A DNA stretch of 25,665 nt from Saccoglossus kowalevskii (Eukaryota > Hemichordata > Enteropneusta > Harrimaniidae), in assembly GCF_000003605.2 (NCBI RefSeq), contig NW_003136832.1, forward strand, positions 10,371 to 36,035. Reading direction: 5' to 3'. The position numbers were made by a program, and so were the translations under genes. Each line of letters opens with the position of its first letter. Position 1 is the first letter of the stretch. The notes below the pieces were generated by a model. The model saw only the letters and a list, made by a program, of their open reading frames with translations. It was not told the DNA's origin and made no database searches. Shown piece after piece: positions 14,201 through 21,803 of this stretch.

Positions 14201-15926
14201 TTATTTAAACACTAATTGGCCTTGGTTATACAGTGAAGCATAGAAACCTGTGAGCGTTATAAATATTTTATACTGTAAAATACTTTATTTTCGCTTGGAA
14301 TTAATTTTAGCTATTTTTACTGAAAGAATGATTTGGTGAAAATAAAATTCAGCGAATATATCTTTTTCCCTGTATTTTACATTCGACTCGTCAAAAATCA
14401 GTGAAAATAAATTCCATACAAAACATCCAAAAAGTCTTTTCAGCGAAAATTAATTCCAGCTAAAATAAAGTATTTTACAGTAATTATAAATTCAAAATGC
14501 TGTTAGAATTCAAATTGACCAATCTTGCAACAGTTTTTTTGAGTAAACTTGCATAAATTAATAATAATCACATTGTAGTCCAATCAGCAAACACATAAAT
14601 TTGAATAAGTGGGTAGTCACAGTCAATTATGTCACATTCCGATACGAATGAAAGCATATAATATTGAACTTTTTAGCCAATCATAAGAGAATTTTTTAAA
14701 AAGCTGAGGGCAGGTATTTAAAAATATTTACAAATGTGTTTATTAAGTAGGTGCAAGTTTCTGGTATACACTTTTTATAAACCAAACTGGTTTCAGCTGA
14801 AAACATGCCATTTAAATCCAAACAAGATGATTACTAAGATAATTGCCGAGAAAGGCACTTCCCTCAATTCCGTAAAGTGTTTGCGCATCAATCATACAGA
14901 AATCAAAACTGCCTACGTTGTACGCTACAAGGTATGCTCATACAATGCATTACTGCCATTTGAGTTTATAAATATTTAGGTTTATAGAATTTATAATGTA
15001 CATGTTTATGTTGACTTCACTGTATCCACCGTTATAGTAATACCGATACTATAAATTATATATTTAAAACTTAAATTAAGTTACGTTAGTACACTTGAGT
15101 CAACAAACCTTTGTATATAAGTTTATGGTTATTTATTTATTGTTGACGCCAGTGTACTATGTCATAAACATTACAATATTTCTTGTTTATATATAACTGT
15201 ACTTCTAAAGATGTTGCAGTAATTATCAATTCATATATTTTGACAGTCAGGAAAACCAAAATTTTGTAATTATTTTATTTCGATTTTTCGTTCCATACTG
15301 TGACTGTCTCTAGTTTTGCAATAATAAAATTTATAAGATTTTTAGTTGTAAAACAAATAAATAAAATTATAAAACATTTGATGCCACAAAACGCTTAAAG
15401 GATCGTTTACCCATAACAACACCAACCCTTAAGCTATGGTGTAAATTTAATTAATTAAATTTCCTGAAAAATTAAGCTAACTAATAATCAATCATACTGT
15501 CTGTTTTGTTGTTGTACATTTAGTCTCACCTTTCTGGCGAACAGAGTATTGTAATCCTTCGACGGGGACTCTGTTTTCAATTTCCTCAGCGAGCACTGCG
15601 ATGAATGGCAAGGTCTTAGTGAAGAAAACATGTTGTTCTTCTTGCGAAGCCACATCGATCAGAAACTCTGCTAATCCAGCAAACGGGTGTTGACGACCTT
15701 GACACGTCAAGTTGTCCACTTCGGTGGGGGTCAAGCATTTGTGCGCGCATGAAGTCACTAAAGTGTAGATCTTATGTAATACTGTTAACAGTTCGTTGAT
15801 ATTGTTCACATGTTTCAGTCGTTGATAGGTGTATTTGAGGGAATCCCAAATCGGCAAGTCGCATGGAAAGACAACCGTAACCGCATTGTCCGATGTCCTG
15901 TCTCTGCCAACTCTGTTTTTGCCCAT
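1984..15926 (-). CDS. PARG: Poly(ADP-ribose) glycohydrolase, five exons visible, 3' end off the left edge
   Basis: PARG hydrolyses the ribose-ribose bonds of poly(ADP-ribose), reversing PARP signalling in DNA repair and chromatin. Five minus-strand exons join in phase: 15926-15530, 7082-6944, 5535-5421, 3502-3383 and 2208-1984, about 332 residues in all. The joined protein follows the family order: a PCDLP.WDS start, a helical domain, the ASAFLCTFP helix, NFTSFF, KLRCILHYF, LQ|VNFAN, then GGG-X7-QEE with the two adjacent catalytic glutamates, and the ..YSGYAS.. stretch. Intron phases are 1, 2, 0, 0 and 0, and introns one to four are 8447, 1408, 1918 and 1174 bp. The conserved VAIDA and C-terminal blocks were not found between 1 and 1983, so they should lie beyond the left edge. 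No frameshift or internal stop breaks the visible exons, so the gene looks functional. The family call is secure; exact edges of exons 1, 4 and 5 are less so. Confidence 0.93.
2551..2810 (-). mobile_element. Decayed tRNA-derived SINE
   Basis: On the minus strand the 5' end (near 2806) reads ttgtattgtaatggttagcg then tgtctgcccaacacaaggg, resembling the head of tRNA-type SINEs (A-box region and anticodon arm). A degraded B-box-like ccgtaccgaata follows. The 3' end reads gcgttgctaaagctgaataa and then an AAAT-rich tail, the usual ending of tRNA-related invertebrate SINEs. It lies in the PARG intron between exons 4 and 5, in the same orientation as the gene. The family is not identified and the boundaries are approximate. 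Confidence 0.55.
2811..3382. other. PARG intron 4, right part: no feature recognised
   Basis: AT-rich sequence with a short aag run near 3260. I see no further gene or element. The left part of the same intron (2209-2550) also holds nothing I can name. Confidence 0.5.
3383..3502 (-). CDS. PARG: PARG exon 4 (segment before the macrodomain signature)
   Basis: The exon is 120 bp, 40 codons, phase 0 at both ends. It reads VKKKETLPCLSDW and ends GVIEDSGCHTLQ, directly before VNFAN in exon 5. In the family this block reads FPEW....L......G.IE....LQ|VDFAN, so both the order and the junction fit. The donor is CAG|GTAACG. The acceptor (ATTATATAG|GTT) has a poor pyrimidine tract. An in-frame alternative a few codons further in (after AAAAAG or AAAGAG) would drop the lysine-rich start. 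Confidence 0.88.
3503..4329. other. PARG intron 3, unannotated part
   Basis: AT-rich intron with a poly-T run near 3624. A loose internal duplication appears near 3764-3800 and 3878-3935 (both contain attaatctcaatgtccct, about 115 bp apart). No coding potential recognised. The remainder of this intron, 4736-5420, is also featureless apart from a short caa-rich run near 4807. Confidence 0.45.
4330..4735 (+). repeat. Diverged tandem repeat, about three units of ~130-145 bp
   Basis: Related starts occur near 4338 (caaatctaatagaggtccacc), 4470 (gaatctaatagagatccacc) and 4613 (caaatatagaggtacata). Each is followed by a taccaag word. Units two and three share aagaagttgaaaataa or aagaagattttt-type ends. 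The wording resembles common marine-invertebrate dispersed repeats of the taccaagt..aatcaga type, so this is probably a degraded dispersed repeat inside PARG intron 3. Confidence 0.5.
5421..5535 (-). CDS. PARG: PARG exon 3 (SSQSAKLRCILHYF segment)
   Basis: The exon is 115 bp: one base plus 38 codons. It reads APRRSSQSAKLRCILHYF, then PYGYVSFIRE. This matches the family block in which a short polar linker leads to KLK.LF.YF.RV and then VTF.R. The acceptor is GCCCATCAG|C and the donor is a strong GAG|GTACGT, phase 0. It needs two bases from exon 2, which ends with exactly two. The open frame runs on upstream to 5642, but that stretch is intronic and has no PARG similarity. Confidence 0.9.
5536..6943. 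other. PARG intron 2, no gene recognised
   Basis: AT-rich intron with poly-T near 6299 and poly-A near 6360. Two agagggcgc words lie about 22 bp apart near 6571 and 6593, a word often seen in animal repeats. Short frames near 5560-5780 contain a chance FYAPLF but have no fitting splice phases. Confidence 0.5.
6944..7082 (-). CDS. PARG: PARG exon 2 (ASAFLCTFP helix and NFTSFF motif)
   Basis: The exon is 139 bp: two bases completing a glycine codon from exon 1, 45 codons, then two bases (AG) that make serine with exon 3. It carries DRKLIASILASAFLCTFP, equivalent to the family's conserved SQ..IASLLANAFFCTFP helix, followed by NLNKINFTSFF, equivalent to the INF..LF motif. The acceptor is excellent (CCTCTCTGTATAG|GATCC) and the donor is CAAAG|GTAAGT. 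Both flanking phases fit the neighbouring exons exactly. The opposite strand is also open for 43 codons here, which is a shadow. Confidence 0.93.
7083..8160. other. PARG intron 1, left part: nothing recognised
   Basis: AT-rich sequence between PARG exon 2 and the LINE tail, with no exon-like interval or clear repeat. Confidence 0.45.
8165..8436 (-). mobile_element. Probable LINE 3' UTR with AATAAA
   Basis: This follows the ORF2 stop on the minus strand, is very AT-rich, and carries an AATAAA at 8193-8188. The element end past that point is not sharply defined. Confidence 0.4.
8437..8840 (-). pseudogene. C-terminal fragment of a non-LTR retrotransposon ORF2 (5'-truncated LINE)
   Basis: An open frame, preceded by a stop at 8841-8839, codes a 125-residue stretch from the ATG at 8814. 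It includes YIKILAQFRTSSHKLAIETG, RYTKPKT and DRLCTHCKEIEDELHHLLEC. This is the C-terminal region found after the reverse transcriptase in many invertebrate LINEs: a .FR.S.H.L.IE.GR block, then a C-x2-C-x8-H-x4-C zinc-knuckle-like motif. No endonuclease or reverse transcriptase domain precedes it, so the copy is 5'-truncated and cannot move by itself. It lies in the large first PARG intron in the same orientation as the gene. The clade is not determined. Confidence 0.8.
8842..9557. other. PARG intron 1, featureless part
   Basis: No coding exon recognised. A poly-A run lies at about 9290, and near 9089-9112 there are paired gaaatt/aatttc-type words, too short to call an element. Confidence 0.45.
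9558..9602 (+). repeat. 15-bp tandem repeat, three copies
   Basis: Three adjacent copies of gctaagagkgtacrt; copies one and three are identical and the middle one differs at two positions. Confidence 0.85.
9905..10095 (+). mobile_element. Partial dispersed repeat, related to the element at 11999
   Basis: It shares ggcagtttgag.caaa, aaatgcattatggg and the following aa.tt..aattttttgttttaaatg-type order with the left half of the 11999-12415 element, with many substitutions. No matching right end was found, so this is a truncated or diverged copy. Confidence 0.45.
10096..11587. other. PARG intron 1, middle part
   Basis: AT-rich, without a convincing exon. A small tandem cag-gggt word (gtcaggggtcaggggtcaaa) lies at about 10395, and an acagttctrtaata duplication near 10988-11012. 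Confidence 0.4.
11588..11616 (+). repeat. (CAC)n microsatellite
   Basis: An uninterrupted run of about nine to ten CAC triplets. Confidence 0.95.
11999..12415. mobile_element. MITE-like element with 20-bp terminal inverted repeats
   Basis: The left end aaggcagtttgagtcaaact and the right end agtttgactcaaaccacctt (12396-12415) are inverted copies with one or two mismatches, 417 bp apart. The interior has no transposase frame. It contains a gcattatggg motif and two caccatggaaac words (about 12109 and 12237). A related partial copy lies about 2.1 kb away at 9905-10095. A target-site duplication is not clear, so the superfamily is open. Confidence 0.7.
12416..14270. other. PARG intron 1, no gene recognised
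   Basis: A 93-codon open stretch ending at 13413 (plus strand) begins without an ATG and matches nothing I know. The stretch ending at 14062 is also unrecognised. Nothing else stands out. Confidence 0.4.
14271..14482. mobile_element. MITE with ~38-bp TIRs and TA flanks (copy A)
   Basis: It begins tactgtaaaatactttattt followed by tcgcttggaattaatttt, and ends with the reverse complement, aaaattaattccagctaaaa then taaagtattttacagta. Length is 212 bp. TA at both edges is consistent with a Tc1/mariner-type target duplication. Subterminal agcgaa/ttcgct words recur inside. There is no coding capacity. A second copy is at 21804-22006. Confidence 0.85.
14483..15529. other. PARG intron 1, right part
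   Basis: Apart from the exon-like interval at 14797-14931 this is AT-rich intron with no element I can name. Confidence 0.45.
14797..14931 (+). other. Exon-like open interval, unassigned
   Basis: A 135-bp stretch (45 codons, phase 0 at both ends) runs between GGTTTCAG| and a good donor ACAAG|GTATGC. It reads KTCHLNPNK through EKGTSLNSVKCLRINHTEIK and ends YVVRYK. Base composition is richer in GC than the surrounding intron. The opposite strand is open too (AYNVGSFDFCMIDAQTLYG), so strand and reality are uncertain. PARG exons 1 and 2 already join in phase without it. I do not recognise either product. Confidence 0.2.
15530..15926 (-). CDS. PARG: PARG exon 1 (first recognisable coding exon; N-terminal side of catalytic region)
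   Basis: From the ATG at 15926-15924 this exon codes 132 residues plus one base. It starts MGKNRVGRDR, then reads TVVFPCDLPIWDSLKY, which matches the LPCD.P.W opening of many invertebrate PARGs. The segment AEFLIDVASQEEQHVFFTKT follows, matching the helical block before the catalytic core, and it ends EGLQYSVRQK. The donor is AAAG|GTGAGA, phase 1. The frame stays open upstream of the ATG to a possible acceptor (TTTCTTTAG|ACTTG, exon start 16007). That would add 27 residues, including two cysteines, and would make the ATG internal. I chose 15926 because it is the first in-frame ATG; the true N-terminus is uncertain. Vertebrate PARG has a long regulatory N-terminus that is not seen here. Confidence 0.85.
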
Positions 15927-16350
15927 GTCTGAACTGCCAATTAGTTGAGCTCGGCAACCGACCTTTGCAACAAATACACGGGAATCGTTGCCAAGTTTAG
16001 GACAAGTCTAAAGAAACTCGTACTCTATGCCTGACCTGTAAAACAAGGCAACTCAGCATCGACGCTCGGGGTATGCACGGACTCGGTGCATGGTGTATAG
16101 ATAGATTTGAACCGGGTGGTTCTACACAGTGTAAATTCATCCAGACGATTCACACACAGGTTGCTAGCAACGTTTCAAGCGATATAACAGATAGGTAGTG
16201 TAATCATGCATCTGAGATTAGACGGAATGCGCAGTATTCCATCGACCGGACTTTATATTCGACGACGTCCGCCATGTTGACATGGCATAATTTCCATAAT
16301 ACATACCGGCCATGATGCGCGCGCATCAAAAAATTAATGATAAATCGTCC
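15927..16350 (-). promoter_or_regulatory. Putative PARG 5' region
   Basis: This stretch just upstream of the first recognised PARG exon is richer in G, C and CpG than its surroundings, as is common near animal transcription starts. On the minus strand it carries short ATG-initiated frames starting near 16091 (12 codons) and 16059 (20 codons). These would be upstream ORFs if the region is transcribed as leader. Possible acceptors lie near 16045 (TTGTTTTACAG) and 16008 (TTTCTTTAG). No TATA box or initiator stands out, and the start site cannot be placed by eye. Confidence 0.3.
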
Positions 16351-16761
16351 TGGGGTGAAATATGTTTCGGCACAGATACCGTTAATGCATGTGAGCGATG
16401 TGCAGATCATATGATTATCATGGTTCAATACCGAAACAATTTTTAATTAGTGATAGTATACAAAAGAAATTGTACTATGAACAGCTGATGTTTAATTGTT
16501 CATGCGCATAACATGCACTTTATCGTGTCAGTGATCCGAGTGATATGTCGCGATTTATGGGGCCTGAGCATGTCTGGAATAAATTCACAGATGTTATAAA
16601 TGGATGAAAGTACGGCAAATATGATACTCATTACATGTAACCTGACTGTAATGGAAAACTTTAAAAATAATGAAAAAAAACAAAACAATAAATACACTGA
16701 GTGCCGTCCGTATCTTTGTACAAAACGATAACTTTTGATGCTGAGCCCGGATGAGACATAA
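16351..16761. other. Intergenic, nothing recognised
   Basis: Upstream of the PARG 5' region. Short minus-strand open stretches here have no recognisable motif. Confidence 0.4.
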
Positions 16762-16988
16762 TTAAAGGGCGGTGGTCGTTGCGCTGCGCATGTATGACAT
16801 TTTTGTTTTGATAAACATTGATTCTCCCACAATCCAATGAGCTCTTCTAATGAAAATCACAAGTATGAGGTTTGAGCTGGGCGCGACTTGCACTAATTAC
16901 CATCGGTGACTCAAATTCGCTATCTTTGTTTATATGATGAGACCCATATATATCGCGCATGCGTGGAGCGACGACTACCGCCCTTTAA
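16762..16988. mobile_element. TTAA-flanked MITE with inverted ends (element 1)
   Basis: TTAA at 16762-16765 and at 16985-16988 flank inverted ends: agggcggtggtcgttgcgct on the left, and agcgacgactaccgccct as the right end. Identity between the arms is high over about 28 bp, and gcgcatg/catgcg words continue the pairing. The 227-bp unit has no ORF of its own. TTAA duplication is typical of piggyBac and Kolobok groups. It is close in plan to the element at 24757-24921. Confidence 0.82.
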
Positions 16989-17058
16989 AAAATACACAGG
17001 CCAATAATTGCCAAGCATCTCCTTGATCCAGAACAGTTTTACAATGTAATGCATGATG

Positions 17059-17084
17059 CCCCCCCCCCTGGATCCGCCACTGCC
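17059..17084 (+). mobile_element. Poly-C plus tggatccgccactg, fragment end of a dispersed element
   Basis: A run of ten C followed by tggatccgccactgcc. The ccgccact word matches the ends of the element at 18231-18499, so this is probably a terminal remnant of a related family. Confidence 0.4.
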
Positions 17085-17322
17085 TATGATTCCATTTGGG
17101 TTTGGTACATTAGAAAAACTTTCTGAGTATTAAAGCCATTATATAATGGAGAAGCCCTTCAGCAAACACGCTATGGTTCTAGGTACATGCATACATTTAC
17201 TAATGGCTGACCCCTCAAGTTATATGGCGTATTTGTATGTGAGGCGGCGAGAAAGACATTCCACATAGTCACAAAACTTATGTTACGGATCATTGAAGTT
17301 AAATTGCCATATAAGTCAGTTG

Positions 17323-18134
17323 CTATGTGTCAGTTCAGCAGCGTTTATCTAGCAATGGAGAGACTATGTGTCAGTTCAGCAGCGCCTATCTAGCAAGAGA
17401 GGGACTATGTGTCAATTCAGCAGTGTCTATCTAGCAATAGAGGAACTATGTGTCAGATCAGCAGCGTCTATCTAGCAATAGAGGAACTATGTGTCAGTTC
17501 AGCAGCGTCTATCTAGCAATAGAGAGACTACGTGTCAGTTCAGCAGCGTCTATCTAGCAATAGAGGGATTATGTGCCAGGTCATCAGCGTCTTTCTAGCA
17601 ATATAGGGACTATGTGTCACCTCAGCAGTGTCGATCTAGCAATATAGGGACTATGTGTCACCTCAGCAGTGTCTATCTAGCAATATAGGGACTATGTGTC
17701 ACCTCAGCAGTGTCTATCTAGCAATGGAGGGACTATGTGTCACTTCAGCAGTGTCTATCTAGCAATATAGGGAACATGTGTCAGTTCAGCAGCGTCTATC
17801 TAGCAATAGAGGGACTATGTGTCAGTTCAGCAGCGTCTATCTAGCAATAGAGGGACTATGTGTCAGTTCAGCAATGTCTATCTAGCAATAGAGGGACTAT
17901 GTGTCAGTTCAGCAGTGTCTATCTAGAAATAGAGAGACTATGTGTCAGTTCAGCAGCGTCTATCTAGCAATAGAAGGACTACGCGTCAGTTCAGCAGCGT
18001 CTATCTAGCAATAGAGGGACTATGTGTCAGTTCAGCAGCGTCTATCTAGCAATAGAGGGCTATGTGTCAGTTCAGCAGCGTCTATCTAGCAATAGAGAGA
18101 CTACGTGTCAGTTCATCAGCGTCTATCTAGCAAA
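17323..18134 (+). repeat. 41-bp minisatellite, block 1 (~20 units)
   Basis: The unit is 41 bp, beginning ggactatgtgtcagttcagc and ending agcgtctatctagcaatagag. Units vary at a few sites (cagtgtc/cagcgtc, aatatag/aatagag, agatcag/agttcag). A 5-bp arm pair, tctat...ataga, could form a small hairpin within each unit. A length of 41 is not a multiple of three, and no long frame runs through it, so it is non-coding. The block ends inside a unit at ctagcaa, where inserted sequence begins. Confidence 0.97.
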
Positions 18135-18560
18135 TCAATGTGCGCCAAATGAGCTACCAATCATTAGGATTTCAACTGCCAACATAAAGTGACAAACGAG
18201 GTATGATTTCGTTTATTTCACATGAAACTTAGTGGCGGCGGCAGAGGGGAGCAGAGGAGGCGGTGACAACTTTTTTATCAGCAAAATTTGCCCCTCAAAA
18301 TACAGGAAAAAGCATTTCAGAGAGTCTAGATTTCAATTGTTTAAGGAGGAGCATGCCCTCGGACCCCTAGTAAGGTTGCACATTCGGCGCAAGGTTGGTG
18401 AGCAGATCCCGCCACCTCATGCAAAAATTCCTCCGACACCTCTGTCATTGACATCGGCTCCATCACAAGATGTTTCATTTTGCCCCATGACCCGCCACTC
18501 GACTCCACTAACATGATTAGTTATTGGTATGTTTGAGCAGCATAATAATTGTCATAGTAA
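18135..18560. other. 426-bp interruption of the minisatellite
   Basis: Non-repeat sequence between the two blocks. It has about 96 bp of unique flank, then the element at 18231-18499, then about 61 bp of unique flank. The 17-bp string cagcgtctatctagcaa ends block 1 and begins block 2, so it borders the interruption on both sides. Confidence 0.85.
18231..18499 (+). mobile_element. Short dispersed element with agtggcgg/ccgccact ends (copy A)
   Basis: It begins agtggcggcggcagagggga and ends gacccgccact, so the outer 8 bp are inverted. Inside is a diagnostic string, gcatgccctcggacccctag then ttcggcgcaaggttggtgag, which recurs on the opposite strand at 22020-22285. The 94-codon open frame across it reads through repeat sequence, starts without an ATG, and is not a gene. 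No transposase is present. Confidence 0.75.
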
Positions 18561-20363
18561 CAGCGTCTATCTAGCAAAAGAGGGACTATGTGTCAGCTCA
18601 GCAGAGTCTATCTAGCAATAGAGGGACTATGTGTCTGTTCAGCAGCGTCTATCTAGAAATAGAGAGACTATGTGTCAGTTCAGCAGCGTCTATCTAGAAA
18701 TAGAGAGACTATGTGTCAGTTCAGCAGCGTCTATCTAGCAATAGAGGGACTATGTGTCAGTTCAGCAGCGCCTATCTAGCAAGAGAGGGACTATGTGTCA
18801 ATTCAGCAGCGTCTATCTAGCAATAGAGGAACTATGTGTCAGATCAGCAGCGTCTATCTAGCAATAGAGGAACTATGTGTCAGTTCAGCAGCGTCTATCT
18901 AGCAATAGAGAGACTACGTGTCAGTTCAGCAGCGTCTATCTAGCAATAGAGGGACTATGTGTCAGTTCAGCAGCGCCTATCTAGCAAGAGAGGGACTATG
19001 TGTCAATTCAGCAGCGTCTATCTAGCAATAGAGGAACTATGTGTCAGATCAGCAGCGTCTATCTAGCAATAGAAGAACTATGTGTCAGTTCAGCAGCGTC
19101 TATCTAGCAATAGAGAGACTACGTGTCAGTTCAGCAGCGTCTATCTAACAATAGAGAGACTACGTGTTAGTTCATCAGCGTCTATCTAGCAATAGAGGAA
19201 CTATGTGTCAGTTCAGCAGCGTCTATCTAGCAATAGGGCAACTATGTGTCGGTTGAGCAGCGTCTATATAGCAAGAGGAAATATGTGTGAGTTCAGCAGA
19301 GTCTATCTAGCAATAGAGGGACTATGTGTCAGTTTAGCAGCGTCTATCTAGCAATAGAGGGACTATGTGTCAGTTCAGCAGCGTCTATCTAGCAATAGAG
19401 GGACTATGTGTCTGTTCAGCAGCATCTATCTAGAAATAGAGAGACTATGTGTCAGTTCAGCAGCGTCTATCTAGAAATAGAGAGACTATGTGTCAGTTCA
19501 GCAGCGTCTATCTAGCAATAGAGGGACTATGTGTCAGTTCAGCAGCGTCTATCTAGCAATAGAGAGACTACGTGTCAGTTCAGCAGCGTCTATCTAGCAA
19601 TAGAGGGACTATGTGTCAGTTCAGCAGCGCCTATCTAGCAAGAGAGGGACTATGTGTCAATTCAGCAGCGTCTATCTAGCAATAGAGGAACTATGTGTCA
19701 GATCAGCAGCGTCTATCTAGCAATAGGGGAACTATGTGTCAGTTCAGCAGCGTCTATCTAGCAATAGAGAGACTACGTGTCAGTTCAGCAGCGTCTATCT
19801 AGCAATAGAGAGACTACGTGTTAGTTCATCAGCGTCTATCTAGCAATAGAGAAACTATGTGTCAGTTCAGCAGCGTCTATCTAGCAATAGGGCAACTATG
19901 TGTCGGTTGAGCAGCGTCTATATAGCAAGAGGAAATATGTGTGAGTTCAGCAGAGTCTATCTAGCAATAGAGGGACTATGTGTCAGTTTAGCAGCGTCTA
20001 TCTAGCAATAGAGGGACTATGTGTCAGTTCAGCAGCGTCTATCTAGCAATAGAGGGACTATGTGTCAGTTTAGCAGCGTCTATCTAGCAATAGAGGGACT
20101 ATGTGTCAGTTCAGCAGCGTCTATCTAGCAATAGAGGGTTATGTGTCAGTTCAGCAGCGTCTATCTAGCAATAGAGAGACTACGTGTCAGTTCATCAGCG
20201 TCTATCTAGCAATAGAGGAACTATGTGTCAGTTCATCAGCGTCTATCTAGCAATAGAGGAAATATGTGTGAGTTCAGCAGAGTCTATCTAGCAATAGAGT
20301 GACTATAGGTCAGTTCAGCAGCGTCTATCTAGCAATAGAGGGACACTATGTGTCAGTTCGGCA
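18561..20363 (+). repeat. 41-bp minisatellite, block 2 (~44 units) with higher-order structure
   Basis: Same 41-bp unit as block 1. Variant units recur in fixed order. cagcgcctatctagcaagag occurs at 18766, 18971 and 19625 (and in block 1 at 17380); gggcaactatgtgtcggttg occurs at 19236 and 19890. Both pairs are 654 bp apart, that is 16 units less two bases lost in the tatatagcaagaggaaat unit. Over the shared stretch the two copies differ at only a few positions, so the last duplication is recent. Confidence 0.97.
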
Positions 20364-21803
20364 TTGATGTCATTGATAAGTATTTAGCATACTGGTATCT
20401 CTGTATGTCACGGCACCCACTCAAGTAGAAATGTACATAGTCATTTAATAGTACAGGGTCAACTGAAATGTGCTATGCCATAGTAAATATCAAAAGTACA
20501 ATTGAAACCAAACAAGCTTTTATTACTTCCAGTTAAAGTACCAAAACTAGTTGGGTGGTCCACTTGTATTATTCACATAAGGTTATGTGAGGCACCAACT
20601 TTTGGTGAAAATCACGGTTCGGGTGTCCAAATGCCTCAAAAATCCACCCCTTGAAACAAATTGTCAATAAAAGCACACCTTTTACGGTGGTTTAAGGTAG
20701 CGGGACTATTTTTTGCATACTTGTTTTCATCTTCTAATTGTAACTAAATGACTACAAATAGACCCAAGAAAATATATATTTTTAGAATCGCCAGACTTCA
20801 AGCTTTTCAAAGGTGTGTTTGCCATGCCCGTATCTGCATTCTACGACGCGTTACTCAATCAAAGGTAAAAATTACTTTTTCTGTAAAAAAATAATTACGC
20901 ATTGATGCTGGCGATAAGAAGTATTTTTTTCACTTTTCCTAGTTGTTCAATAGTCTGGTAGATTGAATGTGCCTAGTCAGTTTTATTCAAGCAACGCGTT
21001 TTTAAAAAAATAGTGTGCTGAATTTCAATTACTGTTTTAGTCGCATTGCCCCAACTCAAACCACAACTCGTTGGTAAATAATCGATGAAATAGTTTGTCT
21101 GGACACATTCAAGTTCCTCTCACTGTCACCTTAAAGATGTGAAAATTTGGTGTTAATCCGACGACAATAAGTATACGTTATTTTTTGTTAAAGACCTTGT
21201 ATTTTGAAAAACATAACTCCTAGAAAACGTCCATGAAGTAACAGCAAAGATTTTCATGCTTGTTTATCGGCACAACCAATTTGTTTTCCCATCAAAGTCT
21301 GTTTTAACATGTGTAGGGACATCCAAATGTGTAAGGCTATTGGAAACCAAAAAAAATAAAGGAATGGGATAGCTATAATTGGATAAATTCGTCATATGAA
21401 AACACCAAAATCAATGTTTCTGTAGAAGAAGTCATGGTGAAATGGACATGTCATTGACACGTATCACATAAATACTTCAATACAGCAAAAGTACGACCTT
21501 CTTGAGTCCTGAAAATGTCTAAAAGTACCCCTTTGACTATTAAAAATGTCAAAAAGGGACCTCTTCCCCATTTTGAAACATAACTTATTGAACCCTTAAA
21601 ACCCGTCTGTGGTTTCTACTAGTGATCCCCCGGGTCATTTTCCAGGAGAGAGTTCAGAATGTTCAATTATTGGAGGCAGATTTGCTGTGATGTCATTGTC
21701 GCACTGCATTATGGGATATACTAACAATATTTGACGGCGGTTTAATAGAGGCGTACGGCGTATCCGAGATTGTGTAATGCACTATGTTTTACTAAATGTT
21801 GAA
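20364..21803. other. Intergenic, no gene recognised
   Basis: Mixed AT-rich sequence with no exon or clear repeat. A TTAA-to-TTAA interval at 20692-21134 has only weakly matching ends. Confidence 0.45.

Noticed and set aside
18232-18516. 94-codon open frame with an RRKVGEQIPPPHAK-type sequence, resembling one at 21997-22308
   Set aside because: The similarity comes from the shared dispersed element. Neither frame is bounded like a gene and the copies drift without codon preference.
17323-20363. CRISPR-like reading of the regular 41-bp repeats
   Set aside because: There are no unique spacers. The whole unit repeats head to tail, and the window is eukaryotic.
20692-21134. TTAA-to-TTAA interval with ggt..c.g at both ends as a third MITE
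   Set aside because: Beyond the TTAA and three or four bases the ends match poorly, so chance is likely in AT-rich DNA.
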